A model generated the notes under the pieces. It ran no database searches, was not told where the DNA came from, and was given only the letters and a program-made list of their open reading frames with translations. From DASQLQ01 sp035629935 (GTDB lineage Bacteria > Actinomycetota > CADDZG01 > WHSQ01), in the NCBI GenBank assembly GCA_035629935.1, contig DASQLQ010000048.1, forward strand, positions 9,361-73,360: a DNA stretch of 64,000 nt. Reading direction: 5' to 3'. A program made the position numbers and the translations under genes. Below, piece after piece: positions 63,216 through 64,000 of the stretch. The first letter of the stretch is position 1. Every line of letters starts with the position of its first letter.

Positions 63216-64000
63216 ATGGCGCAAACAGAGCGCACCTTTCTCAGAGACCCGGCGAAATACGGATCGGTCCGAGGGCTCGATTACAGCTCGGTTCCGTGGC
63301 GGCTCTACCAGAAGGCGAAGAAGCTCTTCTGGGATCCGGCCGATATTGATTTCTCTCAGGATGCCAAGGACTGGCAGGCGCTGCCTCAGGAACAGCAATA
63401 CATGGTCGGTGGTCTCGCCCGCGGCTTCATGGTGGGCGAGGAAGCCGTCACGCTGGACATCCTTCCCTTGGTGCAAGCGATCGCTGACGAGAACCGCACC
63501 GAGGAAACGATGTTCCTCGCCACCTTCGTGCTGGAGGAGGCCAAGCACATCGAGTTCTTCCGTCTCTGGTTCGACGCAGTCGGTTTCGACCCGAGAGAGT
63601 TCAACCAGTACGTGCCGCGCGACGGCCGGCGACTGATCTTCTCCGACGAGCTTCCGGAAGTGATGAGCCGTCTCAACCGGGACCGGTCGCCTGAAGCCGT
63701 CTTCGATGCTGCGTTGACGTACAACCAATTCGTCGAGGGTGTGATGGCCATCTCCGGCTACCGGATGTGGCACCGGGTCGCCGGACAGTTCGGGATCATG
63801 CCGGGGTTACGCGAGGGCCTGGAGTACGTCCAGCGCGACGAGCGCAGGCATATCGCCTACGGGACGTTCCTGGCTCGACGATTGCTCGCCGAGCACCCGC
63901 ACCTTCTCGACTTTGCCGAAAAGCGCTTCGAGGAGTTGCGCGTGATCGCTCTGCCGTCGCCCGACGAGGTGGCGGTACAAGGCCCCCCGGGGAGCGCAGC
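63216..64000 (+). CDS. R2-like ligand-binding oxidase (R2lox), 3' truncated
   Basis: Ferritin-fold di-metal oxidase related to ribonucleotide reductase R2 and to mycobacterial R2lox. The frame is open to the window edge (261 codons). Metal ligands by alignment: E75 in VGEEAVTLD, E108 and H111 in EEAKH, later a Glu in FVEGVM and the DERRH pair. V78 and the Tyr in ISGYRMWH match the Val-Tyr pair that forms an ether cross-link in studied R2lox. Physiological substrate unknown. ATG 63216 is the best start seen; divergent from the phospholipid unit. Confidence 0.9.
   Translation, partial: MAQTERTFLRDPAKYGSVRGLDYSSVPWRLYQKAKKLFWDPADIDFSQDAKDWQALPQEQQYMVGGLARGFMVGEEAVTLDILPLVQAIADENRTEETMFLATFVLEEAKHIEFFRLWFDAVGFDPREFNQYVPRDGRRLIFSDELPEVMSRLNRDRSPEAVFDAALTYNQFVEGVMAISGYRMWHRVAGQFGIMPGLREGLEYVQRDERRHIAYGTFLARRLLAEHPHLLDFAEKRFEELRVIALPSPDEVAVQGPPGSA

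Overview
The window reads as a gene-dense, high-GC chromosome segment from a member of the Actinobacteriota (actinobacterial grade). Lineage evidence is the complete Pup-proteasome locus (arc, dop, pup, prcB, prcA, pafA, pafB, pafC), a HelY-type helicase beside tat genes, the actinobacterial families DUF3151, DUF2277 and DUF3866, an F420-type luciferase-like oxidoreductase, and an R2-like ligand-binding oxidase. The exact class cannot be named from sequence alone. A tRNA 2-thiolation and m1A58 cassette (ttuB-ttuA-trmI) is best known from thermophiles, so a thermophilic or thermotolerant ancestry is possible.

Layout. (1) 1-3.2 kb: SRP and ribosome-maturation operon ffh-rpsP-khpA-rimM-trmD. (2) 3.2-13.2 kb: uvrC-rapZ-yvcK, then the glycolytic operon gap-pgk-tpiA-apgM, a BlaI/M56-peptidase regulator pair and secG. 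whiA, usually after yvcK, is absent. (3) 13.2-21.5 kb: two solute-binding lipoproteins without a transporter, tRNA-Leu(GAG), small redox and hydrolase genes, and an HtrA-like lipoprotein protease. (4) 21.5-34.2 kb: ttuB-ttuA-trmI runs directly into arc-dop-pup, an inverted membrane-protein gene, prcB-prcA-pafA-DUF3866-pafB-pafC. (5) 34.2-41.8 kb: a soluble GAF/PAS histidine kinase, zinc-ribbon protein, tatA-tatC, a LURP/scramblase-like protein and helY. (6) 41.8-48.2 kb: thiolase, AGPS-like flavoprotein, diacylglycerol-kinase-like protein, hydrolase and glpD, suggesting glycerophosphate or ether-lipid metabolism. (7) 48.2-58.1 kb: acyl-CoA dehydrogenase, GH114-like protein, Lrp regulator, then a lysine-fermentation operon kamA-kdd-amidohydrolase-kamD-kamE-kal-HAD. 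(8) 58.1-64 kb: pyk, DUF2277, a secreted CAP/Ig-like protein, a phospholipid cluster (plsC-like, CDP-alcohol phosphotransferase, cdsA) and the start of an R2lox gene.

The most unusual signal is the ubiquitin-like sulfur carrier TtuB. Its predicted C terminus runs past the Gly-Gly end that such carriers need, and the Gly-Gly codons form a perfect -1 slippery run that would fuse it to TtuA. It lies beside the Pup-proteasome genes. The lysine cluster is also notable: it lacks the cleavage enzyme Kce and carries an amidohydrolase and a HAD protein inside the operon.

Genes are tightly packed, with many 1-4 base stop/start overlaps. No gene-free stretch exceeds 300 bases; the longest gap is about 175 bases at 36295-36469, where nothing convincing is seen. 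No rRNA, CRISPR array, insertion sequence or prophage was seen.
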